The notes under the pieces: generated by a model
Databases searched by the model: none
What the model saw: the letters and a program-made list of their open reading frames with translations, nothing else
Told to the model about the DNA's origin: nothing
Program-made: the position numbers and the translations under genes
DNA from: CBDUUP01 sp965370435
GTDB lineage: Bacteria; Chloroflexota; Anaerolineae; Anaerolineales; UBA11579
Length of the DNA stretch: 8,058 nt
Assembly (NCBI GenBank): GCA_965370435.1
Contig: CBDUUP010000203.1
Location: forward strand, 1 to 8,058
Reading direction: 5' to 3'
Shown here: positions 1-5,965 of the stretch, in pieces
Layout of the letters: each line of letters starts with the position of its first letter
Position numbering within the stretch: the first letter of the stretch is position 1

Positions 1-146
1 AAAAATATGACCTTGAATGACGATAAGATGGTAGGGTCAGCACAGAACCATCAACTTAGAGGTCTGAATATTTGCTATGGGGGGTAAATACCAAGCCCTA
101 TGCCTTTTAGGGTGGGAAGGATTTACATTAACTATACACTCGCCAA

Positions 147-237
147 CCTTGCGAAGGTTGTTTGGCAAAATCACTTATTTTGCCATCGAGAACTGGTTTT
201 TTACCGGGTTTGAAGCCTGAGCATAACCTTCGCAAGG
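147..237. repeat. Nested inverted repeat, 13-bp perfect outer arms
   Basis: CCTTGCGAAGGTT at 147-159 is the exact reverse complement of AACCTTCGCAAGG at 225-237, 65 bp apart. The left arm is itself a near-palindrome: CAACCTT, a GCG loop, then AAGGTTG (144-160). A second perfect pair lies between the arms, TGGCAAAA at 163-170 and TTTTGCCA at 178-185, with a 7-nt loop. The arrangement resembles a dispersed intergenic palindromic element, or the remnant of a small mobile element, more than a terminator, because no T-run follows on either strand. Its genome copy number cannot be judged from this window. Confidence 0.6.
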
Positions 238-286
238 CTTAGCCCATCTCTGCAATTGAGCCGTGACAGATTACTAGCGCAACCCA

Positions 287-330
287 CTTTATGTCTTTGT
301 GCCTTGGTGTCTTCGCGTCTATGTGGTAAA
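287..330 (-). repeat. Degenerate short tandem-like intergenic repeat
   Basis: Read on the minus strand, the stretch has loosely repeated 8-9 nt units of the form ACxCxAAG: ACGCGAAG, ACACCAAGG, CACAAAG, ACATAAAG. From memory, very similar 'accac.aagacaccaaggcacaaag' strings recur in intergenic sequence of several bacterial phyla, Chloroflexota included. That recollection was not checked here. The units are imperfect and no coding role is apparent. The plus-strand frame running through it is not credible as a gene. Confidence 0.35.
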
Positions 331-345
331 GCTTGTGACGCGCCC

Positions 346-870
346 TTAGCGCCAGAAGCCGCGGCGGACGCGCTGCACATCTTCGGTGGTGATGAAGGCC
401 TGCGGATCTACTTCTTGGGCCAGGCGCATGATTTCTTGAATTTTGCGGCGGCGGATGCTGACCATGAGCAAGGTGACCATGCCATCCCGGCCTCGGGCGG
501 GGACTTCGGTGACGGCGTGGCCGGCCTCCCGGAGTTTTTCGGCGATGGCGGTTCCCAGGCGGGGGCTGATGATGCGCATGTCAACGTGGCCGAGGGCGAT
601 GCGTTCTTCGATCCACATGCCTATGACGTTGCCGGTGGCAAAGCCGGCCGCGTAGGCGATGATGTTGAGCCAGTTGGTCAGGTCTTGGATGACGGAAACG
701 AGAACGGCGACGTAGATGAGGGTTTGGACGAAGCCCAACAGCCAGGCGGTCCATTTGCGCCCCCGGATCACCATGAGGACTCGCAGGGTGTCCAGGCTCA
801 TGTTTGCGACTCGGAGCGCAAAAATCAATCCGGCTCCCAACCAGATTTTAGGCGATAATAGGTAATCCAT
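346..870 (-). CDS. UPF0316 family membrane protein (DUF5698 / DUF2179)
   Basis: This is a 174-residue integral membrane protein of the UPF0316 family, whose biochemical role is not established. Three hydrophobic helices occupy roughly residues 7-26, 41-61 and 67-87. Family-like segments are visible: 'SLDTLRVLMVIRGRKW' after the first helix (25-40) and 'AYAAGFATGNVIGMWIEER' in the third (72-90). Residues about 98-170 form the soluble DUF2179-type domain, including 'TEVPARGRDG', then a basic stretch and 'DPQAFITTEDVQ'. The length is normal for the family and the frame is intact (stop TAA at 346-348). The ATG lies 14 bp downstream of the phosphorylase stop, behind only a weak AGAGAA Shine-Dalgarno, so it is probably co-transcribed and translationally coupled. 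The link to glucan metabolism is positional only. Confidence 0.88.
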   Translation of the reverse strand: MDYLLSPKIWLGAGLIFALRVANMSLDTLRVLMVIRGRKWTAWLLGFVQTLIYVAVLVSVIQDLTNWLNIIAYAAGFATGNVIGMWIEERIALGHVDMRIISPRLGTAIAEKLREAGHAVTEVPARGRDGMVTLLMVSIRRRKIQEIMRLAQEVDPQAFITTEDVQRVRRGFWR

Positions 871-884
871 AGCGTTTCTCTACT

Positions 885-3065
885 TTATTCCTGGGTTTCG
901 GGCTGGAGCAGGTTGGCGGCGCCTTCTAGTGCAGGTTGATATAGGCGTTGGGTGTATTCCTTGACCATGCGGCGCATAGAGAACTGGGGAGCGACGGTGC
1001 GGATAGATTCTTTGGCTCGGACCAGCCATTCTACGGGCACGCCATCGTCGGAGCGTTGTTGGTAATAAAGGGGGATGATCTCGTTTTCAAGGATGGTGTA
1101 CAGGCTTTCGGCGTCGTGGGCGTCTTGTTGTTCAGGGTCGTCGAAGTCCTGGTCGCCGCCAATGGCCCAGCCGTTGGAGCCGTTGTATCCCTCCCGCCAC
1201 CAGCCATCCAGAACCGAAAAATTGAGGGCTCCGTTGATGGCCGCCTTCTGCCCGGAGGTTCCGGAGGCTTCGTTGGGTCGGCGGGGGGTGTTGAGCCATA
1301 CGTCTACGCCCTGGGTGAGATAGCGGGCGACGTTCATGTCGTAATCTTCCAGGAAGACCAAGCGCCCTCCGTTGTTAGCCTGTTTCACCTTGCGGTAAAC
1401 TTCCTGGATGAGGAGTTTGCCGGGTTCGTCGGCGGGGTGGGCTTTCCCGGCGAAGATGATCTGCACGGGGGTGTTGGGACGGTTGACCAAGTCTAGAAGG
1501 CGGTCCAGGTCTCGCAAGACTAGATTGGCGCGTTTATAGGTGGCGAATCGCCGGGCGAAACCGAGCGTTAGGGCGTAGGGGTCGAGGAGGACGCCAGAAG
1601 CCACCACCTGCACGGGGTGGACTTTGTTGGTGAGCCATTGGCTGCGAGCCCTTTCGACCATGTAGTTCGCCATTTTGCGCTTGAGGTGGCGGCGCACTTC
1701 CCATAATTCTCGATTGGGGATCTCCATGACCAGGTCCCAGACCGCAGGATCATCGAGGTGTTCCCGCCAATGGGGGGAGAGATATTGGTCAAACAGCGCG
1801 CCCATTCGGCGGGCCAACCAGGTTTGGGTATGGATTCCGTTGGTGACGTGGGTGATGGGCGCCTCTTCTGCCTCGCGATCAGGCCATAGGAAATGCCACA
1901 TGCGGCGGGCTACTTGGCCGTGGAGTTCAGAAACGGCGTTGCGCTGGCCGGCGAAGCGCAGGGCTAAAATGGGCATGCTGAAGGTTTCGCCCCAGGAATG
2001 CTGCCGCCCGGCGAGTTGGATGAACTGCTCCCGGGTGAGGCCCAGTTGGGGCCAGAGGTGGGAGAAGTATTTGTCAATCTGCCAGTGGGGGAATTCGTCG
2101 CTGCCTGCGGGGACGGGGGTGTGGGTGGTGAATACGGTGCTTGCGCGGATTCGTTCAACTGCCTGGTCGAATGAGGTTCCTTCTGCAACCATCTCTCTGG
2201 CCCGCTCTAGAACCAAGAAGGCCGAGTGGCCTTCGTTCATGTGCCAAACGCTAGGGTTATAGCCTAGTTTGCGCAGCGCCCGCACTCCGCCGACGCCCAG
2301 GATGATCTCCTGAGAGATGCGCAGGTCGAGGTCGCTGCTATAGAGGCGGGCGGTCAGCTCCCGGTCGGGGGGGGCGTTGTCTTCGACGTTGGTGTCCAGG
2401 AGATAGAGGCGCACTCGTCCCACCTGAATTTTCCACAAACATGCCAGCACCTGACGGCCGGGCAGTTCGATAGAAATGGAAATATTATTCCCTTCCTCAT
2501 CTTGAACGGAGTAGACGGGTAATTCGTCGAACTTGAGCTGGACTTGGTGGGATTCCTGCCAGCCGTCTTCAGTGATGCGTTGGGAAAAATAGCCCTGGGT
2601 ATAAAAGAATCCCACCGCCACAAGAGGTAATCCCAGGTCGCTGGCTTCTTTTAAATGGTCGCCAGATAGAACGCCCAGGCCGCCAGCGTAGATGGGCAGG
2701 GTCTCGTGGAGGCCGAATTCGGTGGAGAAATAGGCGAAGGTCTCAGCGCCGTTTTCTGGATATTGGCGAGAGTACCAGGTATCTTCCGCTTTCAGGTAGT
2801 GATCGAAAGCGTTTATAACGGCGGTGTATAAATCCATGTAGTGGCTGTCCTGGCTGACGGCGTTCAATTGAGAGCGTTCTACATTGCGCAGCAACTTCAC
2901 CGGGTTGTGATAGGTGCGCTCCCATAGTTCCTGGTCTATACGGGAGAACAAGTATTCGGCGTCCGGGGTCCAGGTCCACCATAGGTTGTATGCCAATTCA
3001 CCCAGACGGTCTAGCCGTCTGGGTAAGCTGAAGTGATTGGGGAGTTCATGAGGGGATGATTTCAT
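885..3065 (-). CDS. glgP: Alpha-glucan (glycogen/maltodextrin) phosphorylase, DUF3417 type
   Basis: This cytoplasmic PLP enzyme would release glucose-1-phosphate from alpha-1,4-glucans using phosphate, mobilising glycogen or maltodextrins. The 726 residues match the short bacterial/archaeal 'alpha-glucan family phosphorylase' group. The N-terminal DUF3417-like part (about 10-100) contains 'LAYNLWWTW' and 'HNPVKLLRNV'. The catalytic part shows 'YFSTEFGLHETLPIYAGGLG' (112-131), 'LSGDHLKEASDLGLPLV' (133-149), 'WHMNEGHSAFL' (274-284), 'TTHTPVPAGSD' (313-323), 'VTNGIHTQTW' (407-416), 'RRFATYKRANL' (505-515) and 'FAGKAHPAD' (538-546). In 'EASGTSGQKAAINGALN' (599-615), Lys607 should be the PLP lysine by comparison with classical phosphorylases. 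The frame is intact. An AAGGA lies 11 nt upstream of the ATG, a slightly long spacing, but the start fits the family N-terminus. It is first in a likely two-gene operon with the UPF0316 gene. Confidence 0.95.
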   Translation of the reverse strand: MKSSPHELPNHFSLPRRLDRLGELAYNLWWTWTPDAEYLFSRIDQELWERTYHNPVKLLRNVERSQLNAVSQDSHYMDLYTAVINAFDHYLKAEDTWYSRQYPENGAETFAYFSTEFGLHETLPIYAGGLGVLSGDHLKEASDLGLPLVAVGFFYTQGYFSQRITEDGWQESHQVQLKFDELPVYSVQDEEGNNISISIELPGRQVLACLWKIQVGRVRLYLLDTNVEDNAPPDRELTARLYSSDLDLRISQEIILGVGGVRALRKLGYNPSVWHMNEGHSAFLVLERAREMVAEGTSFDQAVERIRASTVFTTHTPVPAGSDEFPHWQIDKYFSHLWPQLGLTREQFIQLAGRQHSWGETFSMPILALRFAGQRNAVSELHGQVARRMWHFLWPDREAEEAPITHVTNGIHTQTWLARRMGALFDQYLSPHWREHLDDPAVWDLVMEIPNRELWEVRRHLKRKMANYMVERARSQWLTNKVHPVQVVASGVLLDPYALTLGFARRFATYKRANLVLRDLDRLLDLVNRPNTPVQIIFAGKAHPADEPGKLLIQEVYRKVKQANNGGRLVFLEDYDMNVARYLTQGVDVWLNTPRRPNEASGTSGQKAAINGALNFSVLDGWWREGYNGSNGWAIGGDQDFDDPEQQDAHDAESLYTILENEIIPLYYQQRSDDGVPVEWLVRAKESIRTVAPQFSMRRMVKEYTQRLYQPALEGAANLLQPETQE

Positions 3066-3142
3066 AGGGTTGGGCGTCCTTGAGAGTTGTATTTTTAGGC
3101 CTTTTGATCGGTTCTCAGCTTAGGGCGATTGGGAGCAAAGGA

Positions 3143-3151
3143 ATCTTACCA
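3143..3151 (-). promoter_or_regulatory. Possible extended -10 promoter for glgP
   Basis: On the minus strand the sequence TGG-TAAGAT (3151 down to 3143) matches an extended -10 element (TGn followed by a near-TATAAT hexamer). Transcription from it would start near 3136 and leave a leader of about 70 nt before the phosphorylase ATG at 3065. I see no good -35 hexamer at the right distance, so the call rests on the extended -10 alone. Confidence 0.28.
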
Positions 3152-3266
3152 CGGAGAGGGTTATCCGGCGACCTCAGTAAGGCTCTGGGGGCGTTAAAGT
3201 TTTGTGGAAAACAAACAGTTGGGGTAATAGATGTTGCCAGCGCAATACCAGGATTGCGAAGGAAAT

Positions 3267-3313
3267 GAGGCTTCAGCCGGAAGGACTGGATAAGATATCC
3301 AGGTTAAAGCCTC
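3267..3313. repeat. Two-tier hairpin in the spacer upstream of glgP
   Basis: GAGGCTT (3267-3273) pairs with AAGCCTC (3307-3313). Nested inside, CTGGATA (3286-3292) pairs with TATCCAG (3296-3302) around a 3-nt AGA loop. No T-run follows on either strand, so it does not look like an intrinsic terminator. It lies in the 406-bp spacer between the secreted-protein gene and glgP. It could be a structured leader or an intergenic repeat; function unknown. Confidence 0.45.
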
Positions 3314-3334
3314 GACTCCTAAAGATCATTTTAA

Positions 3335-3353
3335 CGCTTTCCAAAGGAAAGCG
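3335..3353. repeat. Perfect 8-bp stem, 3-nt loop hairpin
   Basis: CGCTTTCC (3335-3342), an AAA loop and GGAAAGCG (3346-3353) form a compact hairpin. The minus-strand continuation is TTAAAATGATC, so a strong terminator function is unlikely. Together with the hairpins at 3267-3313 and 3420-3449, it is the third clear hairpin within 185 bp of the same spacer. Confidence 0.5.
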
Positions 3354-3407
3354 AAGATTACTCAGGGAATCTACAACATTTTTGCACACTCAAGGCTATC
3401 CGTGGCT

Positions 3408-3449
3408 AAAAAAAATAAAAACAGCCGTGCAAAGTTGCGCACGGCTGTT
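3408..3449 (-). terminator. Intrinsic terminator of the FG-GAP protein gene
   Basis: On the minus strand, ACAGCCGTGC pairs perfectly with GCACGGCTGT (arms at 3439-3448 and 3421-3430). One further A-T pair (3449/3420) gives an 11-bp stem with an 8-nt loop. A T-rich tail follows, read from 3420 down to 3408 and interrupted by a single A. The hairpin begins 22 nt after the stop codon at 3472-3474. This is a textbook Rho-independent terminator and separates the secreted-protein gene from glgP. Confidence 0.92.
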
Positions 3450-3471
3450 AAAATTAACTCAAACTGGCAGG

Positions 3472-5526
3472 CTATGCCCCATCCCAATCCCCGGTGATGG
3501 GGATAACGGCGCCGCTGCCATAGTCGAATCGGAGGTCGGGCCTGCCCTTGTCATTGGTGTTGCGGAGGTAGACTTTGCCAGCTACGTAGATGCCGATGGT
3601 ATCCACGCCGTCGCCGTCCCAATCGCCTGTTATCGGAGTGGCGCCGATGAGCAAATTGCTGGAGATAATGATGTCGGGGGGGCCGGCGCTGTTGGAGTTG
3701 CGGAGCAAGAAATTGCCTCTGGTCTGGTCGAAGAGGCTGACAGTGTCAATGCCGTCGCCATCCCAGTCGCCAACAATGAGGATGAAGCCTTTGCCGTCCA
3801 TTTTAAATTTTATATCTGGCCAACCGACGTCATTGGTGTTGCGGAGGTAGACCTTGCCAGCCAAGTAGACTCCGTAAGTGTCTACGCCGTCGCCATTCCA
3901 GTCGCCTACGAGGGGAGTGGCGCCAATAAAGAAGGCGTTTTCGAGGATGATGTCAGATGCACCCTCGTCGTTGGAATTGCGCAGGCGGAACTTGCCTTTT
4001 TCGGGGTCGAAGACACCAATGGTGTCAATACCGTCTCCATCCCAGTCTCCGGTAATGGGAATGCCGTTGGTGATGTTGGAGGCAAAAATGAAGTTGTAGT
4101 CGTCTGGGCCTTCATCGTTGGTGTTGCGGAGTCGGTAGCGCGCATTAAGTTGACTATAGGTGCCAATGGAGTCGATGCCAGATGGAGCAAGTAAGTATGC
4201 GGAGCCAGAATCAACGCCCACGCCATCATCCTTATTGGCGCCAGTGAGGATTAAATTTCCGCTGGCGGCGACGGAAAAGCCAAAGGCATCTCCATCCACG
4301 CCATCGTTGGCGAGGGCCATGCCTGCCTGGCCCCAGTTATCGACGCCGCCCAGGTTGCGCCCAAAGAGATAGACTGAGCCGGCGCCATTGCCGTTGGCAT
4401 TGTTGTCGCCCCAAGCGCCGATAACGGCGGTTTCATTGCTCAGGACGACTGAGTAGCCAAATTTGTCGTTGGCTTCTGGGGTGTCGGCGGTCAATTTGGT
4501 TACCTCACCCCAGTTATCGGCGCCGCCCAGGTTGCGATCCAAGATGTAGACTGAACCGCGGGCGTTGTTATAGTTCCAGGCCCCGATCAAGGCCAGGTCG
4601 CCCTTGACATCCAAAGCGTAGCCATAAGCATTGCCAGCGCTGCCATCGGAGGCGGTGACTCTAACTACCTGCCCCCAGGCATCCGCGCCGCCCTGGTCCC
4701 GGTAGAAAACGTAGGCTGCGCCTTGAAAGGTGTTTTCGCTCCAGGCGCCGACCAGGGCTGTATCACCGTTAATGGCCACGGCTGCGCCGAAGGTATCATC
4801 TGCTGCGCCGCTGCCAGCGACCAATTTGGTGATCTGGCCCCAGGCGTCTGCGCCGCCCTGGTTGCGATAAAAGACGTAGGCCGCGCCGGTGTCATCCACA
4901 GGGCCTCCATCGTCATCGCCGTATTTTGCGCCAATCAAGGCCGTGTCGCCGTTGAGGGAGACAGCCCAACCGAAATCGTCACTGGTTGCGGCGTCGGTGG
5001 CGGTGATCTTGGTCACCTGTCCCCAGGCATCGGCCCCGCCCTGGTTGCGATAGAAGACATAGGCCGCGCCGGTTTCGGTATTATCTCCCCAAGCGCCGAC
5101 GATAGCCGTATCGCCGTCAAGGGCTACAGAGTTGCCAAAATTATCCCCCGCTGCGCCGTCAGAAGCGGTTAATTTGGTCAGTTGGCCCCAGTTATCGTCG
5201 CCGCCTTGATCGCGGTAGAAAACGTAGACTGCGCCCTGGGAGGAATCGTCACCGCTGGCCCCGACGATGGCGGTTGTGCCATCCACGGCCACGGAAGCGC
5301 CAAACTGGTCACTGGCGGCGGCGTCTGAGGCGGTCAGCTTGGCCTTCTGGGTGACCATTCCGGCGACCTCCAGGCCCAGGGTATCCGCTATTGCCCTCTC
5401 AAGGCCGGTGGCTGCCCGTCCCAGGGATGGGGCCGGAAGCAGTCCAATCAAGAGGGTGAGGACAATCATCAGTCTTAGGGCGCTCTGTAGAGAACGACGA
5501 GCCGGTAATAATTTAGGGTTTATCAT
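3472..5526 (-). CDS. Secreted FG-GAP / Asp-rich repeat protein
   Basis: This is a 684-residue exported protein of unknown specific role; FG-GAP proteins usually form beta-propellers and often act in adhesion or ligand binding at the cell surface. Basic residues (7-18) followed by a hydrophobic run (19-33) and 'APSLGRAATG' suggest a Sec signal peptide cleaved near residue 38-40. Residues about 63-447 hold seven repeats of 55-61 residues (starting near 63, 119, 174, 235, 290, 345 and 404), with the pattern 'FG.SVA..GDTA.VGA...........AYVFYR..GG...WGQ'. Residues about 457-684 hold a second class, with 'GDW(D/N)GDG' at 493, 541, 586 and 634 and a last truncated copy ending the protein (GDWDGA). 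The Asp pattern suggests calcium binding. I chose the ATG at 5526 over an upstream in-frame TTG (5550) because GGAGG precedes it by 6 nt. No sortase, lipobox or membrane anchor is visible. Confidence 0.88.
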   Translation of the reverse strand: MINPKLLPARRSLQSALRLMIVLTLLIGLLPAPSLGRAATGLERAIADTLGLEVAGMVTQKAKLTASDAAASDQFGASVAVDGTTAIVGASGDDSSQGAVYVFYRDQGGDDNWGQLTKLTASDGAAGDNFGNSVALDGDTAIVGAWGDNTETGAAYVFYRNQGGADAWGQVTKITATDAATSDDFGWAVSLNGDTALIGAKYGDDDGGPVDDTGAAYVFYRNQGGADAWGQITKLVAGSGAADDTFGAAVAINGDTALVGAWSENTFQGAAYVFYRDQGGADAWGQVVRVTASDGSAGNAYGYALDVKGDLALIGAWNYNNARGSVYILDRNLGGADNWGEVTKLTADTPEANDKFGYSVVLSNETAVIGAWGDNNANGNGAGSVYLFGRNLGGVDNWGQAGMALANDGVDGDAFGFSVAASGNLILTGANKDDGVGVDSGSAYLLAPSGIDSIGTYSQLNARYRLRNTNDEGPDDYNFIFASNITNGIPITGDWDGDGIDTIGVFDPEKGKFRLRNSNDEGASDIILENAFFIGATPLVGDWNGDGVDTYGVYLAGKVYLRNTNDVGWPDIKFKMDGKGFILIVGDWDGDGIDTVSLFDQTRGNFLLRNSNSAGPPDIIISSNLLIGATPITGDWDGDGVDTIGIYVAGKVYLRNTNDKGRPDLRFDYGSGAVIPITGDWDGA
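3475..4158 (-). repeat. Asp-rich C-terminal repeats with a two-unit (A-B-A-B) period
   Basis: Within the secreted protein, the GDW(D/N)GDG units are spaced 48, 45, 48 and 45 residues apart. They alternate between two types. Type A reads 'FD...G.F.LRNSN' (units at residues 493 and 586). Type B reads 'Y.AGKVYLRNTND.G' (541 and 634). The higher-order period is therefore 93 residues (279 bp), which indicates duplication of a pair of units. A final half unit closes the protein. Confidence 0.75.
4177..5340 (-). repeat. Seven tandem FG-GAP coding repeats
   Basis: Seven units of about 165-183 bp encode FG-GAP-like blades. Phrases such as 'NQGGADAWGQ', 'GDTA(L/I)(V/I)GAW' and 'GAAYVFYR' recur, with clear similarity at DNA level (plus-strand 'ccccaggc.tc.gcgccgccctgg' recurs at intervals). 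Seven is the usual blade number of an integrin-type beta-propeller, so this section could fold as one complete propeller. Confidence 0.75.
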
Positions 5527-5532
5527 GTCAGG

Positions 5533-5538
5533 CCTCCA
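5533..5538 (-). promoter_or_regulatory. Shine-Dalgarno site fixing the FG-GAP protein start
   Basis: On the minus strand TGGAGG (5538 to 5533) lies six bases before the ATG at 5526-5524. An in-frame TTG at 5550-5548 would add eight residues, but the Shine-Dalgarno would then fall inside the coding sequence and the extension has no signal-peptide character. The ATG is therefore preferred. Confidence 0.8.
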
Positions 5539-5623
5539 TACTTGAGCCAAGCTAGTTAGAGAATTAAAAAATTATTCGATTTGGGTAAAAACATATCTCT
5601 GATACTGCGCACCGGTTTATAGT

Positions 5624-5674
5624 ATTGTAGAAATTGTGGGGGGGGCTATTGAGCGCCACAGCGTTCTCTACAAT
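5624..5674. repeat. 8-bp inverted repeat flanking a G8 tract
   Basis: ATTGTAGA (5624-5631) and TCTACAAT (5667-5674) are perfect inverted copies 35 bp apart. A run of eight G (5638-5645) lies between them. The element is about 100-150 bp upstream of the FG-GAP protein start. The minus strand of the left arm reads TCTACAAT, where TACAAT could serve as a -10 box, but I could not pair it with a convincing -35. Confidence 0.45.
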
Positions 5675-5687
5675 CGCAAAGGTTAAT

Positions 5688-5808
5688 GGCTTCATGCGCC
5701 CTAATCAAGGGAAAGGGAGGCGTTCCAAAAAAGGGCGATGGATTCTTTGCGCTAATGCCCTTCGCATGAAAGCCTAAGAAAATTGGAACGCCATGATAAG
5801 TTCCAATT
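5688..5808 (-). promoter_or_regulatory. Leader-like cluster of overlapping, competing inverted repeats
   Basis: Four pairings can be read. (a) AATTGGAAC (5781-5789) with GTTCCAATT (5800-5808), perfect, 10-nt loop. (b) GGCGTTCCAA (5719-5728) with TTGGAACGCC (5783-5792), perfect 10 bp. (c) GGCTTCATGCG (5688-5698) with CGCATGAAAGCC (5763-5774), 11 pairs and one bulge. (d) AAGGGC (5731-5736) with GCCCTT (5757-5762), which on the minus strand is followed by TTTT and resembles a weak terminator with a long loop. Pairing (b) shares an arm with (a) and crosses (c), so (b) cannot form together with (a), or with (c) short of a pseudoknot. On the minus strand this stretch precedes the FG-GAP protein gene by about 160 nt. 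It could be an attenuator-like leader, operator half-sites (GTTCCAA/TTGGAAC three times), or a remnant element. Confidence 0.45.
5781..5808 (-). terminator. Weak candidate terminator after the membrane regulator gene
   Basis: On the minus strand, AATTGGAAC, a 10-nt loop and GTTCCAATT are followed by TTCTTAGG. The stem is AT-rich and the T-run short and interrupted, so any termination would be partial. It starts about 158 nt after the stop codon at 5966. It is the closest hairpin with following T residues that I find between the 624-aa gene and the FG-GAP gene. Confidence 0.3.
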
Positions 5809-5836
5809 ACATTCATTGTACACTGATTTGGGAACT

Positions 5837-5866
5837 TATATATATAGTAAATTGGTCACCTGTCAT
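5837..5866 (-). promoter_or_regulatory. Possible promoter for a long leader before the FG-GAP gene
   Basis: On the minus strand ATGACA (5866-5861) could act as a -35, with TATATA at a 16- or 18-bp spacing inside an alternating AT run (5837-5844). A transcript from here would carry the inverted-repeat cluster in a leader of about 300 nt. The alternating TATATA tract makes a fortuitous -10 match easy, so this is weak. Confidence 0.2.
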
Positions 5867-5965
5867 TTTTGTGAGGCGATTCTGCATAAAAGGACAGACG
5901 ATGAGTCTATATTTGATGGGGCAGCAGGGGGGTTTTAGCCGTTTGAGCAATGAGAGGGGAATCTA

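Larger units (their letters stand above)
1..345. other. Intergenic region at left edge, no convincing gene
   Basis: No reading frame here looks like a gene; the longest at the edge is a 26-codon frame (ATG at 7, stop at 85-87) without recognisable content. The stretch lies downstream of the UPF0316 gene, which ends at 346. It holds a nested inverted repeat (147-237) and an A/G-rich, tandem-like stretch on the minus strand (287-330), listed separately. A small hairpin, CCCTA at 96-100 with TAGGG at 108-112, is also present. I found no stem followed by a T-run on the minus strand that would end the upstream operon, so its terminator is unclear. Confidence 0.6.

Noticed and set aside
7..87. Short plus-strand frame of 26 codons at the left edge
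   Set aside because: Too short, no convincing ribosome-binding site visible, no recognisable motif.
256..858. 200-codon plus-strand frame opposite UPF0316
   Set aside because: It begins in intergenic repeat sequence and then runs antisense to a clear family protein. Its composition is that of a shadow frame.
948..2262. Several plus-strand frames opposite the phosphorylase (948-1496, 1075-1323, 1675-2262)
   Set aside because: All are antisense to a gene with strong family motifs along its whole length.
3267..3313. tRNA-like fold
   Set aside because: Nested stems are present, but there is no anticodon arm, T-loop signature or acceptor geometry.
3202..4194. Long plus-strand open frame (330 codons) opposite the C-terminal repeats
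   Set aside because: It is antisense to the well-supported secreted protein, and its repetitive Val/Ala/Asp-rich content is the mirror of the tandem repeats. The repeats keep the opposite frame open. No Shine-Dalgarno or recognisable domain.
3490..5340. CRISPR-like regular repeats
   Set aside because: The periodic DNA similarity is coding. It keeps frame, the units are diverged, and they match FG-GAP and Asp-rich protein repeats.
3472..5550. TTG start at 5550 for the FG-GAP protein
   Set aside because: The GGAGG Shine-Dalgarno sits inside this extension and directly precedes the ATG at 5526. The extra eight residues add no signal-peptide character.
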